NCBI GenBank assembly: GCA_019095985.1
Contig: CM032660.1
Span: forward strand, 7,239,132-7,303,131
Length of the DNA: 64,000 nt
Direction of reading: 5' to 3'
Origin: Streblospio benedicti
Taxonomy: Eukaryota > Annelida > Polychaeta > Spionida > Spionidae
The position numbers and the translations under genes are program-made. This document shows positions 1 to 12,930 of the stretch, one piece after another. Positions within the stretch are counted from its first letter, which is position 1. The number at the start of each line of letters is the position of its first letter. The notes beneath the pieces are model-generated. The model ran no database searches. It saw nothing but the letters and a program-made list of their open reading frames with translations, and was not told the origin of the DNA.

Positions 1-62
1 AATATCTAACAAAAATATAACAAAAGGTAAATGCCAAATTGTATATTTCAAACATTGCTTAC

Positions 63-3000
63 TTGTTTTTCAGGTCTGTCAGGTAACACCCCCCGTCTTC
101 TTCGACTACCAGAACTGCTGGATGATCTATCCTCAACCTTGGATGAATGTGTGTCACCATATCTATTCCAGCCATCTGAAGAAGACAAAGTACAAACTAG
201 AATTAATCAGTTCTACAAAAAAGCTTTGATTTTCATTTGATTCAATATGATTTTTAGAGTATTTAATGTCTGACCTGAGCAGTGAGATATAAACTTAGAG
301 AAAAAAGGTAGATAAACATGGAAATAACATTGAAAAAACGAGTCATGGAGTAGCAAGAGTCAATGCAATATAAAGGTATCATGGTTTTCTTTCACAAATA
401 GAGAGTAATAATGAGAAATGTCTTTTTACTAACCTTTGCGTGATCTTGAGTCCCTATCACTTTCAACTGCTGTGGAAGAACTCTCTTTTCTTCGTGTTTC
501 CTGCAAGGTAATCGAAGAGTTTATAAAGTGCACTATATTTATCATGCATTAATTGATTACTATATTTTGTAAACGCGTATGAAAATTTTATTAGTTATCC
601 TTCAATTAAGTTATTACGTATATGTGAAATAAATCATCATTTTATGCTTAATGTATTTGTAAATAGCGGCAAAGATGGTTAATATATTTTTAATAGCCAT
701 GCCTTGTATCTAATAGGACCACTCGGATCAGCAAATACTTCATCTGCAGTATATGAGTCATCTTTCAGCATTTCTGGTGGCACAAATGACCCTCGCACCA
801 CACTGTACCTAGAATCATTAAAAAATATATCTTTTTAAATAGTTTCTTTGGTCTCTACTAATGGATGTACATGTAGGTGATGTACACATGTAAGTGTATA
901 TCCCATCACTCAAGATACATCCTTTTTTGGTCGTCATAAAATATTTAAAAGTTATGAAATTGAATGAACTGGGTATGCAGTGTAAGGTCTCATGATTTTA
1001 TTGTTATATTCTATCGCTCTTCTGGCATTTCTTACCAAATATAAAATTAATAAAACAAATAAATAAGAATATAAACATTATGATAAATAATAAGGAAATC
1101 ATTAAAAAGTTGGTTTTAAATCTCAGATACACATACCAAATGATAAAATATTTCTGAATTTTTCATAATATAAAAATCATATATATATGAGTCCATACTA
1201 GCAGCCATATTCATTATTCCATAATTTTTCTTCATAATTGAACACAATTACAAAAATGCTAAATGACAAATATTACAATACATATTGATCATCAAAAGTC
1301 ATTTGAGTAATCACATTTAAATGTAAAACGTAAATATATACGTGTCATAGTCTACATCCATTTATCATTCTATCATCCCTTTTTTTTATAATTAATCACT
1401 TTATTTTTCAAAACATATATGTCTTGTTGGTGTTTGTGACTTATCACGTTAATGTGTCAATGACAGCAGCTTTATCAAATTTTATAGGTTTACATGATGA
1501 TCCAACATAAGTCTTATTTGTAACTTGCATGTATAGGTTATCAAAATTGGCAATAAAATAGAGGATGGCACATATCTAGATCATCGACTGTGAGTTATTA
1601 TGACATTTAAATACATTAACAAAAGTAATTGTTATATGGAATATACAAAAACTTCTTACTGGTTTTCTAGTTCTGGAGGAAGTGGAGGCTTTCTGTGTTC
1701 AGGTGTCTGCTCATAGATGTCTTTCAGTTGCTGCAAAGAGGAAATAATGTGTATGTGTAGATGAAACATTCTTATTCCTATTTATGAATACAACTATTAT
1801 CGAGGTTATTTAGCAATATTTCAAACTGTGCAGCGTAGTCCATATGTAATGATACTTGTTACATTGAACACTAAAATGATTATGAAGACTGACCACAAGC
1901 AATGTGTTAATTTCCTCATCTCTTCCAGGTGTATTTTTCATCTGCTTCAGTTGCCTGTAGCGGTCCATGAGACTGTTGTAGTCTTTGGTTAATTGATGCA
2001 GTTGCTCATCTACTTCAGCTCCTATATTTTAGGTGGAATATAGCAAAGAATCACTTCAAAGATTTAAAACCAACTATATTGCTGAAACCAATTTGGTTGC
2101 TTTATGACAATTTGGGAGCATGAAAAATGGTCCTATTACAGAGGTGGTCTCAATATGGAGGTGGTCTTAATTGGTGGCTCTATTGTATGTTATAAAGAGA
2201 TCCAATAATAGTATTACATCACTTACAACAGATTTGTGATACAGAAATACATGTTTGATTTAAAAAAAATAAAGAACAAAATCTTAGTTACCTGTGATGC
2301 TGCCTACACTTGGTGGCCTCCTTGGTGAGAGGCTGCGACCGTGTGTTCCATCAGCACCATTCATTAGACCATGATCAGCCTTAACGGCACCTTTAAATGG
2401 AACTCGTGTTGTCTTCGTTTTCAGGTTTCCTTGAACTTTGTGCTCTAAGTCATCTACCCGCATACTCAGCTTGTAAAGTTCACCTGAAATAAAGTACTTG
2501 TACCATTTGATCTATAAAGACGCTATTTTCTTGGAAAAAACAGCTGCTGATTTCCGTAACAGTTACCATATTAAATTAAAGTTTGAATCCACAATCTTAT
2601 GGATATTAACATACACAAACAATACATCACCCAATCACAGAGGAATCAATTTAAATGTGTAACATTATGCACAAATGACTTGTTATATGTAATAGAATTT
2701 GACACCAGCTAACCTTCAACTTCTTTTTCTTCATCAAATATAGCTGCTGGTTCGCCACTGGTAAGTCCCTGTCGTCGAAGGTACTCATGATTCTCACGAG
2801 CGTCCCTGGTTACAATGAAATACAACACTTTAATTTCATAGTATGAATTATAGTATAAAATAATTCGTACATTATTTGTGACTCCATGTGAATCAATAGA
2901 AAATAAGCAGATACATGTATTTTGGTAATTGCGATAGTCTTACCTATAATCTTGCTGCAGCCTTTCAAGCCCAGATTTGATGTTAGAAAGAGCTTTCTCT

Positions 3001-6000
3001 TGATCAGAGAGATCTAAATGGTGCTCGTCTAGCAATACTTGGAAAGCGGTTGTCTGAAAATAAAAACATTATGTGTTAAATTGGAGAGGAAAATATGAGA
3101 TTATATAAAATGTGTAATCTACAATGAGTTGATAACATGGGTAAGTTGACTATTCTCAAGGAAACCCTCTCTACCATAAAAATAAAAATGATGACGATAA
3201 TTATACAAAAGATAAAAAATTGATAGATAACAAAATATGTTGCCAACCTGTTCCTCCACTTCTTTAGCTCTAACTAAGAGAGAAAGCTTTACTCCATCAT
3301 CAGCAATCGATCTAAAATTAAATTTCTATCATTATTCAAAAACTACTATTACTCATAAAGTCATTGTCAAAAGGAGGAGCAAGAATAATGCACATTTTTG
3401 TCATTGAATACCACAATGATATTGTTCATCAGTTACAACAGGATTACAGCTATACAATTAGTTTATGAGCTTAAAATAATTAAAATTCACTCGCAGAATT
3501 ATTGTATTTAGAAAAATCCTGATATCAATATTGCAGCATCCATACCTGTTAAGCTCGCTTTCGATGTTGCTGTCACTTGCACCGCCTGGTGTGGTGATGG
3601 GAGAAGCAGGGATACTTGTAGAAGCACCAGCTGATGTGATCGAGAGCCCTGGTCGATTGCTCCCACGTGATCCAGGACGACTTCCCAGAGTCCCTATAGA
3701 AAGAAAAGAAATTGCATCTGTAAGAACACACTGGTGTTTCCATGAAGATCAAATCCTGGATTGGCATATGACTGCTTGCTGCTGATTAAATCCTAGTATT
3801 TGAATTTGCTCCTCTTTTCCTACAGCTTATACTTTCTGTTATCTTAACGAATGCAGTTTTCCATTATTATTAGAAAGATTGAAGTACAGTGATTGAAGTG
3901 AAGCACTTACCCTGCATGACACCAAGCGTAGCCGTTTTTGGACCAGTGCTGGACACGTTGCTGATGATGCTGGCAGTTCCCCGGCTGGGACCAATGCTAC
4001 TAATTTGCACTTGCTGCGGGCCCTGGATTAGTAGAAATACCAATTCACAACTAATTAAAAAATCATGTATATGAATAACTGTATACATTTTTTCCCAAGA
4101 ATTTGCTTGTGAATTCAATTATACTCTCACTGTTCTTCCAAGCAAGCTCCTGCCACTTTATTGACATAGCTGAAGAGACATCTTCCATTTTTACTATATC
4201 AAGTGGCCCTGACGGGACTCGAACTCACGACCCCAAGGTTGTGAGACCAGAATACCATCATCCCAAGCAGAGGGCATCAGTGAGAGTATAATTAAAAAAT
4301 CATGAAAACAGGATTTTGTGACATAAATGTCAAAATGAATCGTATGATAACTCTCAACAGATATGTAATGCATATAATAATTTTGCTACACACCTGCAAT
4401 ACCACTCCCGGTGCAGCATTGCCAGGAACCGGAGAATCTGAGTACAAAGCGACTTTGGCACCAAGTCGAAGTTCATCAATAGTGTTCTCAGCAAGGGCAT
4501 ATCTGATAAAATGCATAATCACAAGTCATTTACAATTGGAAAAATTATTATAATGGTTGTGAAGAACTAGAGCAGCACACACACACATACCGTGCATTTT
4601 TTTAGTGCACACCAAGCCTGTGCATCGCATACACAATATCACTTTATTCATAATAAAATATTTGAAAATGAAAAATTCAAAACAAACATTACTAATGGTG
4701 ACACCTGGTATTCAGAAATATGTTTTAGAGAAGAAGATTGTTTACTAAACATTGTTTAGTTTCGTTTTAATAAATTGGGTGCACGAAATCTGTGTGCACA
4801 GGGGCTCACTGTGCACCCTTCTATAATCTTTAATCCAGATGTCATTTTACCTTTTTAACAATGAGTTATATTCTGTCTGGAGTGAGTGTAAAGTCTCTTC
4901 ATTCATTTGCCGTTGTTCCTGTTCAGCCATAAACTTTTGTTTCAGTTCATGCCTTGGTGTCGTTACATCACTGTCCTGTGACATTAAGGCTTCTACTGGT
5001 TTGGCTTTCATTGGCTGAAGTTTATTGTGTTGTGAACCTGCTGATGGGCCCTGTAACCAAATACTATTGTCTTAATTCTCAGCATTATCATTACTAGGAA
5101 CATTTGTCATTATCATAATAACTAGGAACATTAGTCATTAGAATTGTAGACTAATCAAGTAAACTAGATGTACCTGTCTTATCTTAAATACTTGTGGAGG
5201 TGTCTGAACGCTGACCATAGCTGGAGCCGTAGCATTCTTTGATGGTGCAGGTGGTACTTCTCTCTCCACTGGGTCAGATTTTGATCTTTGCAAATAGAAA
5301 TACCAAAATAAACAGCTTTGGTTTCATGTAAAAGCTGTGTTAATCATCATACTGTTCAAAGGTCCATGTACGCTGAGAAAGTCTCTTTTAACATAGTGTA
5401 GAATTTTATACATTCATCAAGCAGACACATACACAGTAACATGTAATTACTACCTAGGTCTTTGATCCTCCTCAGAATCTCCAGATACATAGGGATGTCT
5501 GTCCGGAGAGCCAAGAGACCCTGACCGCCTCCTGCTTCCATGGTAGTCACTGCCTCCACTGTCAGGAGTTGGAGATCTACACAAATGCAAATGTATGTGT
5601 AAGTATTACACATTTGTACCAGTTTTATATGTACATATGTAATGTAAATAAATATATATGTGGTGATTTATAGTCGTGATCCAAGTCTTGCTCTCACGAC
5701 TTAACATTTTACACCAGGTCATTGGCACACTTATTGATCATCAAATGATCGTTTCTCATGTACTTTCAACCAGCATATTCAACGCACAATGCTATTCACT
5801 CACATAATCACTCACTCACTCTCTCAACCCAATGACCTGTACCTAATTAACGTGTAGGTGTCACAGAGCTGTGTACAACTATTAGGTATGAGTTTGCTCA
5901 ACACCCACAACCAGACCCATCTGGGAATCGAACCCACAACCTTCTGGTCAAAAGTCCAACTCCCTATCCACTCGGCTACAGAAACACTACATACACACAT

Positions 6001-9000
6001 TCTCTAATTTCATATACTAAAATCTTTATTTGGACAATGTTTGCTACATGATATTTTTGTAAAAGCCTACACAACTTATAAGTAAGTATAATTAATGAAA
6101 CCAACTTTTAAAACAGCAGTTTAATAATATAATATACCTTCTTCCTTGTGAGCCGGAAGAACTCCTATTTCTAACAGGTGTCATTGGTAATGCTCTGCGA
6201 CCCCTTGCTTGTGGTTGCATTAACCGGCGTGGACTCTGGGAACTTTGAAGCTGTCGATCTGGAGAGCCAGTTCTACTACCTGGAATATAATCATTGCTAT
6301 TAAACTGTTTATATTATAAATTATAGAACAGCATCTCAAGTATGTGATTTTCTCTCCATATATGTTATATACTTGCCAAAGAGTTGTTCAAAGTGTAGAA
6401 ATTATATTAGGCCATTTTAAAAACAAATCAAGTAAGATTTTTTCACACCATTGATTCATCTACTAAAATCTTTCCCATTACTTTTCAATTACACTTTGTG
6501 ATTTTAACATTTCGAAGCTAACCTCAAGCATTTGCAATGTACCGGTAGGTTCCATAGCTTTTTCAACATTTTCATCACAAAATATTGTGGAGACAACCAA
6601 GCAATTCTTCATGCTTTAATACACTTCCATGAACCAAACCATTAATGTTTCTGTATCAACTTGACATATCCACAATCTTAAATCTTTACACCAGCTCATT
6701 CAACAGAAAAGGGAAAGGCATATCATACCAGTCATCGTAGATCTTTACCCCTGACCTTAACAAGAATGTACATGTCCGACCCTTCGTCTATGGACATTCA
6801 TCCCATTTTAACCACATAATGTATCGCATCATGCATCTTGTGACAAATAAGTTGTTGAAAAAAAGCTATAGTGGTAGCACAACAACAGGATCAGGACTAG
6901 TTCAAGAACAAAAAAAGTACTAGGTACGTAACTGAAAATAATGCTATGCAACTAAAAAGTAATGCTTTGCGCATACTGTTTTTAAATTATTACTTACTAC
7001 TGTACACAAACTCACCATTCAATGAGCTTCCTGGTCTTGACATTGATGGTGATCTGTTCCTAAACATTGGTATTCTAGAAGGGGACTCAGGCCTATTAGC
7101 TGGAGGACCTCTAGAATCTGGTCTACTGGAAGCCATTTCAGGGCTTCTATAATCAGGACTAGAATCATAAGAATCATTACCACTCCGATGATTCCTAGAT
7201 TCTGGCCTACTGTATCTAGAATCAGGGCTGTGATCTGGTGATTCATCCCTTGAATCTATATATCCTTTCTTAACATTTGAATACATATTCTTTGAATCAT
7301 TGTATCCATTAACGGAGTCTGACATGCTCATTCGAGACTCTGGTCTAGAGTCTAACCTAGATACTGGTCTAGAATCCAATTTAGATTCTGGTCTTGAGTC
7401 CATTCTAGAACTAGACCTCGAGCCTATTCTAGAATCTGGTCTGGAATCAGGTCTTGATGATCCAGGTCTACGCATATACGGAGACCTGTTGCGCCACATG
7501 GGAATCTGTGTGGGAGTTGCAGGTCTTTTTTCTGGACTGCTTTTCTCCATGCTGCCTTTATTATCTCGACCTGTGTGAGAATATGAATCAAATATGTAAT
7601 CTATAATACATACCGGTACTTTTATTCATACATTTATAAATTATCAATCATTTCTCTTCTATAACACATTGTAAACTTAATGAATGATAACTTATAATGC
7701 TCAAATCAAAATTACTATCTACATTTTATATAGTTTACATATACATGTATGTACATTGATTTATAATATGACACTATGAGTTCAATAACATTTCACATCA
7801 AAAGCACGTTGCATTTATAAATTAAACTAAAAGAATCACACTAATCAACATACCCATGCCTGACATTTCTAATGAACTAAGACCCAGAGATTCTCCAAAT
7901 GGAGGTTCCTGATTAGTAATGAGAGATTGCTCTTCCACAAAGGGAATAGAAGATGCAAATCCACCAGATGATAATTCAGCTGCAAGAACACGAATAAAGC
8001 ACTACACAATCTACCCAGAACATGCATCTATCTATTTAAAAATCAACCACCATCCCAGATGGTGACATCAATCTAATTGAAATTTGAAACATGACCTAAC
8101 ATTTACCAGTCTTCTTTTATCTTTAGAAAGCAAAACAAAGCATTTGCAAATAGAAATGAAACAATCTATATAAAAGACAAATAAAAGTAATAGTCTTACA
8201 TGGTCCTGTGGATTTCATCATGTCACTATCATAATCCGTGTCATGGTTATGCATCAGATCCTGTGATCTAAAAGTATAACAGAATCAATATTATTTCTCA
8301 AATTTGAAAAATAGAAAGATATGGAAAGATAAAATATGTCTACAACATTATGATGCTTACCTCTGTTTGTCTCGAGGATCTGGTGATTTGTCTCGATCGC
8401 TAACTTCCCCATCATCATCTTCAAGACCCTATAATTGCAATTTAAATTGTCATGATTAAGCTTGATATAAGAATTGCAGTTTGTCAATACAATACAATGT
8501 ATATGTACAAGGGAGCTCCCATTATCATAGCCCAAGGGGAGTATGAAAATTCATGGAGGAGGGGAGTGGGTGTGGAGTAGTTGAAGAACTCGACTAATTC
8601 ATTTTTGTGGAGTGGTAGGGATGGGTAGGTGGGTGGAGTGGCTGTGAAAATCTGGTGTTTTATAGAAGAAAAATCGGTAATAAATTGTAGTGGGAGGGCC
8701 TGAAATATTTTAGCGCTGAACATCATGCCAAAATGGTTTCATTTTTTCATTTTTTGAAAACGTTCTCCCCTGGGCCATAATAAATTGTAGTCCTCTAGAA
8801 GGTATGAAAAATCATACGAAACGAACAGAACAAATGTTCAATAAATTTACTACATACATGTACATAGTATTTTATGTATCTATAGAAAATTACTTTTTGG
8901 AAAGATTCACAAAATATTTAGTCATCTCTTACATGGATACAAATATCACATACTATGAATTCTATGAGAAAATATGGCTTGCAAAACCTTATACACATGC

Positions 9001-12000
9001 CTGAAGATATTGGCCAATAAGATCCATTCCATCATCTTTGTCCTGTACAGCAGCCTCAAGATGTAGAAACTCCATAAGAGATTTATTCCCATGTTGTGAC
9101 AGATTTTCAGGAGGTGCATCCTCTTGCGTGAATATTGAACCAGCTGTTATAGCATTACCAATAGGTAGCTGAATAAAAAAACATATATATCAATTGATAT
9201 ATATCAATTGATCTGGATATCTGTATTAATGTGATAAAAAGAAGATACAGGACTTTTAGTCAGTTTAATCAAAAATAGCAACACATATTGGCTCACCCCC
9301 TTTGATGGTGGTAGATCACCGAGTACCTCCCCAATTTCATCGGCGTACTCATCCTCCTCCTCCAGGGCTGCTGGGGTTCTCCTAACTGCTGGGCTCTGGC
9401 CTCTTGAGCTACCAGAGCTCTCTATGTTCATCCCTGAACTGTGCCTGTTAAATATGAATTTAACATATCAATGAAAACATTTCTACAGAGTTACTACAGT
9501 CTTAATAGGAAAAGAGTAAAATAACATTTGAGTACATGTAATTATTTTCATATATATAAAATTTGAATTGCAGAATGTTGTTCTTATACATTCTATCAAT
9601 TTAGATCATCCAGACTCACTGGAGAATTTCACCCATTATTATAAACATAAAACCCAAATGTTATATTATATACATTATTTCACTTGACAGCGTTTTATTT
9701 GCGCATTTTCTTCTTTCACACAGATATAATTTTTATCTAAAACCTTCAATCTGAAAATCATTTTACCCTACATTTATAAATAAGCATTTCTTACCCATTC
9801 AACGAAGGACTTTGTAGTTTACGACCAGAACTCTTTGTATATGTTCCCATAATTAAGTCTAAGTTCCTTTCTACCAAACTACTTTGCCCTAATTCCTCAA
9901 TGTCACTTATGTCACTTTCATCAGATCCTAAAACATAAATGCTAGAATGAGTTTAGATTCCCATGAAAGACAATATCCACACATTCTTTCATATTCCAGA
10001 CTACATGTATTTTATCCAATAAAAGCAATAATACACAGGATAATCAAGGATATCCACAACTTCATTGAAAGGGCAAGGGACATGGATGGAAGAAATGCTC
10101 ATGATGGGTGAAGGCCCAGGCTGTGCATCAATTAGTCAGAACATGTCAATTGACAGTAAAAAGCCACTGAAGTTAAAGGTGTTTATGATTTATTTGGCAC
10201 AGCCATAAGTTACTGCATAACATAACTCAGGAGAGATAAAAAAAAGTTCACTTGTTTGACTCGTCAATGATAAAACAATATTATTTGTACAAATGATATA
10301 CTTTACAAAGAATTATTACATAAATCAATGAATATCTGTCAGGAAGAGTAAACAAAGGAAAAACTGAATAAAGGAAAGTTTTCTCATGCATTAGCTTATA
10401 ATAATGTAAGTAAATGATGTAGTAAACAAGGGAAACCCTCTACAAAGGAATGATTTGTGACTGCAAATTGGGTTCCGTTGTTGAGGACATTCACTGTATT
10501 TACCATGATATACTGAGCATATTAACTGGCATATACTGAACTGTTTAAAAAATATACCAATTTTGTTGTCTTTATTTTCAAAGGCATCATCTGTCATGAC
10601 CGATGTGGCTTTACTGTCTTTGCGGGATGATGGGTCACTGGTCATATTCTGGTAACTTTCATCATTAAGTTCGGGTAAATCTAAACCGTCATCACTTCCT
10701 AAAAAATGAATAAAACATCTTAGTTGTTATTCATGTTGATAATCTGGTAGCCCATTTAAAAATTAGAATTATATGTGTTGAATTATTCTAAAAGGTAAAA
10801 ATGTCATATACATGTAAATTACACTGACATAAAGTAAATTCATTAATTGAGAGGATATAAATATATCCATGTACTACATGAAGTAGATATAGAATACCTA
10901 GCCCACCAAATGGAGAATATGGTGCCCCATGGCCAGAGATGGAAGTTTCTAGCTCACTGATATTAATACTCTTCTCATCTAGCTGATAATCATCCTCATC
11001 AATTTTTTCTCCTAAAAAGTCATTCGGTGACGCCACTCCTTCTGGAAGCTTGTTTAGGGAGTTGGTGGATGACTTTTGTTCATGACCAACCTACAACATA
11101 CATGTATGTGCATCACTGAATATTTCTTATTCTACAGGTTATAACAGCGGTAGATTGAATTTTAAGAAATTTAATGTATAACTGTTATTGCAATTAAATC
11201 ATGATGTCATTTCATATAAATAATTTCATGATATGTGCATGTTGCTGGAGTTGAAATATGGTCATAACCAGTCAAATTCATTCATTCTTTAAAGTTACTT
11301 ATGTTCTATATAGCATTTGCTTCAACATAGAAATTAGATATTGAATATTGGCAAAGTTTAACCTAAAATCATTAACACTAAATTTCTTGTAACGATGCCC
11401 TCAACCCAAAGTTTCAAGATTCAAGTTCTACATTTAATAATCGTAAATAATTTTCAAAATCAATAATTCTTTAGAGTTGTAATACTATCGCAATATGCAT
11501 TCATAAATACTCTACTCAAAACAGACTGACCAAGAGAACTCGAATCTTGAATACGTCCTTCAAATTGCATATATTTTGCATATCTAAACATATCATTAAT
11601 CCAAGTATTTCTAAAACACTAGAGATCCCAAAAACAATCAACACTTCGTATTAGTATTCCCATGTAGCCAATTAGCCATTAAATATCATCACTCAAAACA
11701 AATTACTGGTAAAAAAAAAGATTATTAATTTTCATTANNNNNNNNNNNNNNNNNNNNNNNNNNNNNNNNNNNNNNNNNNNNNNNNNNNNNNNNNNNNNNN
11801 NNNNNNNNNNNNNNNNNNNNNNNNNNNNNNNNNNNNNAAGACAATGATCAATGAAAGTTTGCATGCTGGTATCATTGGCTTCCTGACCCACAACGTATTA
11901 TTGCAATAACGATAAAGCTCTATTGATGGGTTTAGCTGTTTACAACTTGCAGAGATCAATCTAATGCAAAATCCATGAGCTGTCATGCAAAAAAAACACT

Positions 12001-12930
12001 GAACAAATAAACTATTTCATGTAAGATATCATGCGTAAATTGAGCTGTATATTGATTTATGATTCTACGGACAATCTTACACAAAAATGTCCTGGAAATT
12101 ATACGATAAAACAGTAGAGTACATAGATCTGATGTGTCCCTAACATTATAAGGATTGTGATTACTAAACCAAACAAATATTTGATTTAAAACACACACTT
12201 TCCCATTACAGGCTTTTTTATGACATGAAGGTCAATTAAATGAAACTTTATGCATGACCATACAACGTATTAAATAAATACATTTTGCTATATAAAGTTC
12301 AAAATATGGTAATTACTGAACCTTTGGGACATGACTTTCAAATGCATTCACAGATTTCACTATTCAAATTACATTTATAAAAGTTTTATCACATACTTAT
12401 ATATTGGTATATGTTGAAGACTCTTTTCTCATTAAGTATGCTCAATGTATTGATGCCATGCACATGTACATATAAGACAGAATAATGTAACTAGGCATGT
12501 GTTCTTTACACAGATCATTTGCAACACCTTACTGTAACTCACTCAATCAGTGGCGACTGGACTACATGAAACATTATAGACTCCAAACTACTTAGTTAAA
12601 ACTCCCATAGGGGTGAACCTAATTACCAATTTTCATAAGGCATGCATATGTAGTAGGCATATGGCAGTTCCTATCTAAATCCTAGCACCAATACATGTAC
12701 ATATCATACAGTCAATGGAAAATATATATCAATTAAATATCTTTAAAAATAATTTGTCAGAAAAAACTGAAAGGTATAAACTTGTATGAAATTTCTAGTA
12801 TAAGATAAATTATGAAGTAACAAAAAAATTACAAACCTTGATCTGCACTTCCTGTGCTCCCTGGAGCTTTCTCTCTATAAATCCCAAACTCGTCAAAATC
12901 AAAATCATCTGCATCCAGTGGGTAAGCCAT
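63..12930 (-). CDS. AKNA: AKNA orthologue, 3' partial (26 exons seen)
   Basis: AKNA, first described as an AT-hook transcription factor, is a centrosomal protein that organises microtubules. Exons 14-15 hold its signature: a coiled coil ending in YNSLLKRYALAENTIDELRL, closely matching human AKNA (DYHRLLTKYAEAENTIDQLRL), followed by GAKVALYSDSP. Exons 18-22 are further coiled coil. Exon 1 is acidic (MAYPLDADDFDFDEFG) and exon 10 is an Arg/Ser repeat. Exons 5' to 3': 12930-12837, 11090-10898, 10698-10558, 9927-9795, 9444-9297, 9168-9001, 8428-8361, 8267-8200, 7979-7854, 7570-7016, 6279-6138, 5576-5454, 5285-5174, 5050-4851, 4502-4394, 4022-3911, 3693-3546, 3311-3248, 3053-2944, 2805-2714, 2483-2292, 2021-1894, 1730-1660, 808-703, 500-434, 175-63. 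Phase is consistent from exon 2 on. Exon 1 (ends phase 1) does not join exon 2 (starts phase 0), so a small exon is missing. About 1190 codons are present and the gene continues past the left edge through a GTAAGC donor. Human AKNA has about 1440 residues. Confidence 0.9.
2090..2185. repeat. MITE family 1 ('GGTGGTCTTAAT'), partial copy
   Basis: This is the 3' half of a short inverted-repeat element seen six times in the window. It shares the phrases 'gggagcatgaaaaatggtc' and 'gaggtggtctcaatat' with the copies at 22991 and 59020 and ends in CTATTG|TA. The left terminal repeat is missing. It lies in the intron between AKNA exons 21 and 22. Confidence 0.65.
4068..4289 (-). repeat. tRNA-derived SINE in AKNA intron 15, with 15-bp target duplication
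   Basis: The insertion is flanked by a perfect 15-base direct repeat, AATTAAAAAATCATG, at 4053-4067 and 4290-4304. Read on the minus strand it begins with a tRNA-like part carrying a good B box (GAGTTCGAGTC) and a weak A box, then a body. A 16-base perfect inverted repeat (4117-4132 and 4278-4293) lies within or at its ends. A related copy sits at about 23610-23800. It lies between AKNA exons 15 and 16 and leaves the coding exons intact. Confidence 0.7.
5659..5987 (-). repeat. tRNA-derived SINE, second family
   Basis: On the minus strand the 5' end reads as a tRNA-like sequence: A-box part GTAGCCGAGTGGATAGG and B-box part GGGTTCGATTCC. A body of about 250 bases follows, ending near the phrase 'atgtggtgatttatagt'. 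The same tail phrase, with the same AT-rich prefix, recurs at 31099-31165. It lies in the intron between AKNA exons 11 and 12. Confidence 0.6.
7016..7570 (-). CDS. AKNA: AKNA exon 10: Arg/Ser/Asp/Pro repeat exon
   Basis: This single 555-base exon encodes about 185 residues and is phase 1 at both ends. It holds a degenerate tandem repeat built on the unit DSRPxSR (for example SRPDSRPDSRIGSRSSSR), running for about 45 residues and recurring later as DSRYSRPESR. The exon opens and closes with the same phrase: IPMWRNRSPYMRRPGSS near the start and IPMFRNRSPSMSRPGSS at the end. That suggests an internal duplication. The segment should be disordered and heavily phosphorylatable. No domain is recognised in it. 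Confidence 0.85.
8515..8790. repeat. Short inverted-repeat element (MITE-like)
   Basis: Imperfect inverted ends of about 20 bases bracket a 230-base centre richer in G than its surroundings: 'atcatagcccaaggggag' at 8524-8541 and 'ctcccctgggccataat' at 8765-8781. No coding potential is seen. It lies in the intron between AKNA exons 6 and 7. The family is unknown to me. Confidence 0.5.
11738..11837. other. Assembly gap (100 N)
   Basis: Exactly 100 N, the conventional size for a gap of unknown length. It lies in the intron between AKNA exons 1 and 2, where the reading phases do not match, so it may hide a missing exon. Confidence 0.99.

Noticed and set aside
31-240. Plus-strand 69-codon frame with an acceptor-like start, looking like the last exon of an upstream gene
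   Set aside because: The minus strand of the same stretch is AKNA exon 26 (175-63), with proper acceptor, donor and matching phase, so the plus frame is its shadow.
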